A DNA stretch of 17,467 bases, taken from contig JANPGC010000215.1 in NCBI GenBank assembly GCA_031423755.1, forward strand, positions 1 to 17,467, given 5' to 3'. Shown here one piece after another: positions 15,441 through 17,467 of the stretch; within the stretch, counting starts at the first letter, position 1, and each line of letters starts with the position of its first letter. Source of the DNA: JANMEX01 sp031423755. GTDB taxonomy: Bacteria > Pseudomonadota > Alphaproteobacteria > Rhizobiales > Rhizobiaceae. Below the pieces are notes generated by a model. That model did no database searches. It saw only the letters and a program-made list of their open reading frames with translations, and was not told the origin of the DNA. Made by a program: the position numbers and the translations under genes.

Positions 15441-16334
15441 CTACTCGGCGGCTTCCCGCCACTTCCTGAACGAGGAGGGCGTGCGCTGGCCTTTCAGTTG
15501 AAATGCATGGGTCATGTGTTGTTGGTCTGCAAATCCGACTTCAAGCGCAATGTGCGACAGTGGCGTGTCCGTATGCTTCAGCAGGCGGATTGCAGCCTCG
15601 ATCCGCAGATTTACAACGTATTCGTATGGGCATTTGCCCACTGTCTTCTTGAAGATCTCGGTCAGGCGCGTTGGTCTCAGCCCGGACGCCGCTGCCAAAT
15701 CGACCAGTGACAGGCTGCCGGACAGGTTTTCGTGGATGAACTCCACAGCTTTACTGACGCGCGGATCCGTTGCCGTATCGACGCGGCGGGGTTCCGGCTT
15801 CCTCGACCATTGGTTTGCCGCAATTTCCAGAGCAAGAAGCCTGATGATCGTTTGCGCATAGAGCAATCCCCTGGCGCTGCTTTGGTCAAGCTCACCTTCC
15901 AACAACTGCACAAGCATCGAAAGCGCCGGATCGGGTGCGAAGTCTCTTGGAAGCAAATGGCCATCGAGAAATGCGCACGATGCAATTTCCGGGCAATAGG
16001 CTTTGAAAATGCAGCTGTCGAAAATGATCATGGAGGAGTGTTGCACGTCGCCAGCCACCTCCCACGCGAACCGGGCGCTGAGCCCGGCGGGAATTTGGCA
16101 AATTTCGCCAGGATGAGTTGGCCGGTTGAAATTGATACCATCCATCCGCGACAGATGGCGGGCGGTTCCGGTATGGTCGAGCGTCAGTGAGTGGCTGGTG
16201 GTGTTTTCAAATGTGACGTCATTGGACGTTTCAATCGAGCGGAATATCCGCAGCCCGTTCCACTCGGACGGGTTGCTGCGCTCTGCGGCGACTTGCTCGA
16301 AATAATCGATGCTGGATTTGAAATGCTCGCTCAC
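15441..16334 (-). CDS. AraC-family transcriptional regulator
   Basis: This encodes 297 residues. The C-terminal 100 carry the two helix-turn-helix motifs of the AraC/XylS family: GSLSLVDLAAASGLRPTRLTEIFKKTVGKCPYEYVVNLRIEAAIRLL, then PLSHIALEVGFADQQHMTHAFQLKGQRTPSSFRKW. The N-terminal part is a sensor or dimer domain with THPGEICQIPAGLSARFAWEV. The ligand is not evident. I chose GTG 16334 because AAGGGA is six bases upstream; a TTG at 16340 would add two residues. The start region lies inside an 8-bp-arm palindrome, suggesting autoregulation. Targets are unknown; candidates are the flanking lipoprotein and the small secreted protein upstream on the same strand. Confidence 0.93.
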   Translation of the reverse strand: MSEHFKSSIDYFEQVAAERSNPSEWNGLRIFRSIETSNDVTFENTTSHSLTLDHTGTARHLSRMDGINFNRPTHPGEICQIPAGLSARFAWEVAGDVQHSSMIIFDSCIFKAYCPEIASCAFLDGHLLPRDFAPDPALSMLVQLLEGELDQSSARGLLYAQTIIRLLALEIAANQWSRKPEPRRVDTATDPRVSKAVEFIHENLSGSLSLVDLAAASGLRPTRLTEIFKKTVGKCPYEYVVNLRIEAAIRLLKHTDTPLSHIALEVGFADQQHMTHAFQLKGQRTPSSFRKWREAAE

Positions 16335-16358
16335 AATCAATCCCTTGTGCTGTGAGCG
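16328..16358 (-). promoter_or_regulatory. Palindrome over the start of the AraC-type gene
   Basis: CGCTCACA (16328-16335) and TGTGAGCG (16351-16358) are perfect 8-bp inverted arms with a 15-base spacer. On the coding strand the spacer holds the ribosome site AAGGGA and one arm contains the GTG start. A promoter-like pair lies just upstream on the minus strand (TTGTAT at 16389-16384, TAAAAT at 16367-16362, 16-base gap), so the other arm would sit near +1. It fits an autoregulatory operator or, if fully transcribed, a hairpin around the start. Confidence 0.4.
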
Positions 16359-16705
16359 CAGATTTTAAATTTCAATCCAAAACATACAAATGAACAGTTC
16401 CGGCGAACTTCTGCGGGAAATCAAAAACTTTTTTTACCACCGCAAGCAATTTTCTCACAGGCACTTGAATACATTTTATATCCCGCGCACAAAATGTTCA
16501 AATGCTATCTGGAAACACTGCAGAGAACTGCCAGACTGTATCACGCCGATCAAAAATCCACCCGCGCCTCACCGAAGACGCAGGTGGCCGTTGTCAGCCT
16601 GCCGAAATTGCCCGGCCATGTTTGCCTTGTACATTTTCCGAACCTGAAAGACACCTGCCCGGCCGCATAAGCCGCGCAGGTTTCGATCTGGTCAAGCCGG
16701 GAAAA
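16335..16705. other. 371-base stretch without a convincing gene
   Basis: The part up to about 16510 is comparatively AT-rich and should hold the AraC-gene promoter. The rest is mixed, ending with a hairpin at 16654-16680. Open frames here (for example 16390-16647, +) lack a ribosome site and read as basic, low-information peptides. Confidence 0.5.
16654..16680 (-). terminator. Hairpin downstream of the small secreted protein gene
   Basis: CCTGCCCGGC and GCCGCGCAGG form a 10-bp stem with one mismatch and a seven-base loop, about 26 bases past the stop at 16706. On the minus strand it is followed by only a weak T-rich stretch (TGTCTTTC), so intrinsic termination is likely but not certain. Confidence 0.4.
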
Positions 16706-17023
16706 TCATCTGAAGCCTGCAGCCTTGCACGACGAGGATATCCGGTCCGAAAATCCTTGGCGTTCCTTATCCATCACGGAACAGGCAATGCGGACGACCA
16801 TCCTGTCATTGGCGTCCATTGTCTCCCAAGCCGCCATGAATTCATCGGTCGAACGCATCGTCTTGGCTTCCTTGTCGGCAAAGAAGGCGTCAAAGACTTT
16901 CTGGGACATCTTCATGCCAATCATTTCGCCGGGCATGTAAGCGTCCAGTGCGCCCCCTGCAAATGACTGTCCAGAGATTGACAGCATCGCGCCGAACACG
17001 AGAGTTGCTATTGAGCGTTTCAT
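16706..17023 (-). CDS. Small secreted protein of unknown function
   Basis: This encodes 105 residues. It has a clear Sec signal peptide (MKRSIATLVFGAMLSISGQSFA, cleavage expected after SFA), leaving about 83 residues in the periplasm or outside. The mature part is mostly helical, with DAYMPGEMIGMKMSQKVFDAFFADKEAK and a central EFMAAWETMDANDR. Two cysteines, C81 and C99, could form one disulfide. AAGGA seven bases before ATG 17023 is the best ribosome site in this part of the window. I know no matching family. It precedes the AraC-type regulator on the same strand, separated by about 370 bases and a terminator-like hairpin, so it is probably its own unit. Confidence 0.8.
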   Translation of the reverse strand: MKRSIATLVFGAMLSISGQSFAGGALDAYMPGEMIGMKMSQKVFDAFFADKEAKTMRSTDEFMAAWETMDANDRMVVRIACSVMDKERQGFSDRISSSCKAAGFR

Positions 17024-17467
17024 TTGAATTCCTTCTCAAGGTTTCTAGGTTGTTTTTGCACAGCGTCGCAGCGCTCGCCGCCGCTTCCGCCGTCAAGTGG
17101 GCCTGATTTCTCTCGTTCCACTGGTTGAATTATTACACCCGGGTCTGGCGTACCGCTTGTCAGAAGCAGCGCCTGCTTTTGTCGAAAACACCGCTGGTGA
17201 CCGCCTTTTCGGCGATCAGGACATTTGCCGGTCCTGCAATCTCATCGATGGTTGCTCCGCATGAACCGCGTGTTTTGCATGGCCATTGCAGTGCGGGTGC
17301 TCAGCCAGCCTGTGAGCATGGATTTGCCGATTGCCGTGCAGGGCAGGCTCACATCTCGTCTCAAACAGCTGTGAACGGCTCAATTTTGGGCAATATTCCA
17401 CCTTTCTCCAATTTTCTTGTTGCACTGCACCATAAGCGGTGTCACGCATAGGCGGCTGCATCAAACA
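17024..17467. other. 444-base stretch without a convincing gene
   Basis: The part next to 17023 should carry the promoter of the small secreted protein gene, though I find no good -35/-10 pair. Beyond it, open frames on both strands (17125-17451, +; 17216-17464, -) have no ribosome site and no recognisable domain. Near the right edge TGCACTGCA (17421-17429), followed by ACCATAAG, could be part of a promoter reading out of the window. Confidence 0.45.

Noticed and set aside
16390..16647. Plus-strand open frame of 85 codons divergent from the AraC-type gene.
   Set aside because: No ribosome site before the ATG, basic and low-information translation, and no recognisable signal or domain.
17160..17298. 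Minus-strand open stretch reading CGATIDEIAGPANVLIAEKAV, faintly like a dehydrogenase segment.
   Set aside because: It is closed by stops after about 46 codons, has no usable start codon or ribosome site, and the resemblance is too short. It might be a gene remnant but cannot be supported.

Overview
The window looks like a chromosomal segment of an alphaproteobacterium, most likely of the order Hyphomicrobiales (Rhizobiales). The grounds are a CcrM-type GANTC adenine methyltransferase with a C-terminal RAMA domain, and the gene run HAD hydrolase - mutY - DUF721 - DsbA-like lipoprotein - smc, which I recall as a common rhizobial neighbourhood. Codon use is GC-rich throughout, apart from one AT-rich island. 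No rRNA, tRNA, CRISPR array, transposase or integrase is visible.

Layout. 1-488 (-) is the 5' part of thrC (threonine synthase), cut by the window edge. Divergent from it are an outer lipoprotein of unknown role (649-1239, +) and a class I methyltransferase of the Methyltransf_32/METTL25-like type (1257-2444, +). This run meets a beta-phosphoglucomutase-like HAD phosphatase (2448-3134, -) tail to tail. ccrM (3272-4405, +) follows, with two CtrA-like half-sites in front of it, and a DUF985 cupin gene (4406-4828, +) starts on the base after the ccrM stop. Two membrane proteins come next on the minus strand: a CPBP intramembrane protease (4836-5639) and an MFS transporter (5697-6887).

Between the MFS gene and the next conserved block sits an AT-rich island (about 6913-7864). 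It carries one GTG-started polytopic membrane protein of unknown function and is bounded by an exact 11-bp direct repeat. The outer copy of that repeat is the 3' end of a HAD gene. The maintenance block follows: HAD hydrolase and mutY on the minus strand (ATGA overlap), then DUF721, a DsbA-family lipoprotein and smc on the plus strand.

The right end (14594-17467) is accessory in character. It holds a cysteine-rich lipoprotein of unknown function flanked by a 31-bp imperfect direct repeat (25/31), an AraC-family regulator whose start region lies inside a perfect 8-bp-arm palindrome, a small secreted protein with two cysteines, and about 440 bp with no convincing gene.

Functionally, the core genes belong to chromosome upkeep: ccrM (cell-cycle methylation), mutY (8-oxoG repair) and smc (chromosome organisation). 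The two places that most resemble recent gain or rearrangement are the AT-rich island and the repeat-flanked lipoprotein gene. All family assignments were made by reading motifs, without database searches.
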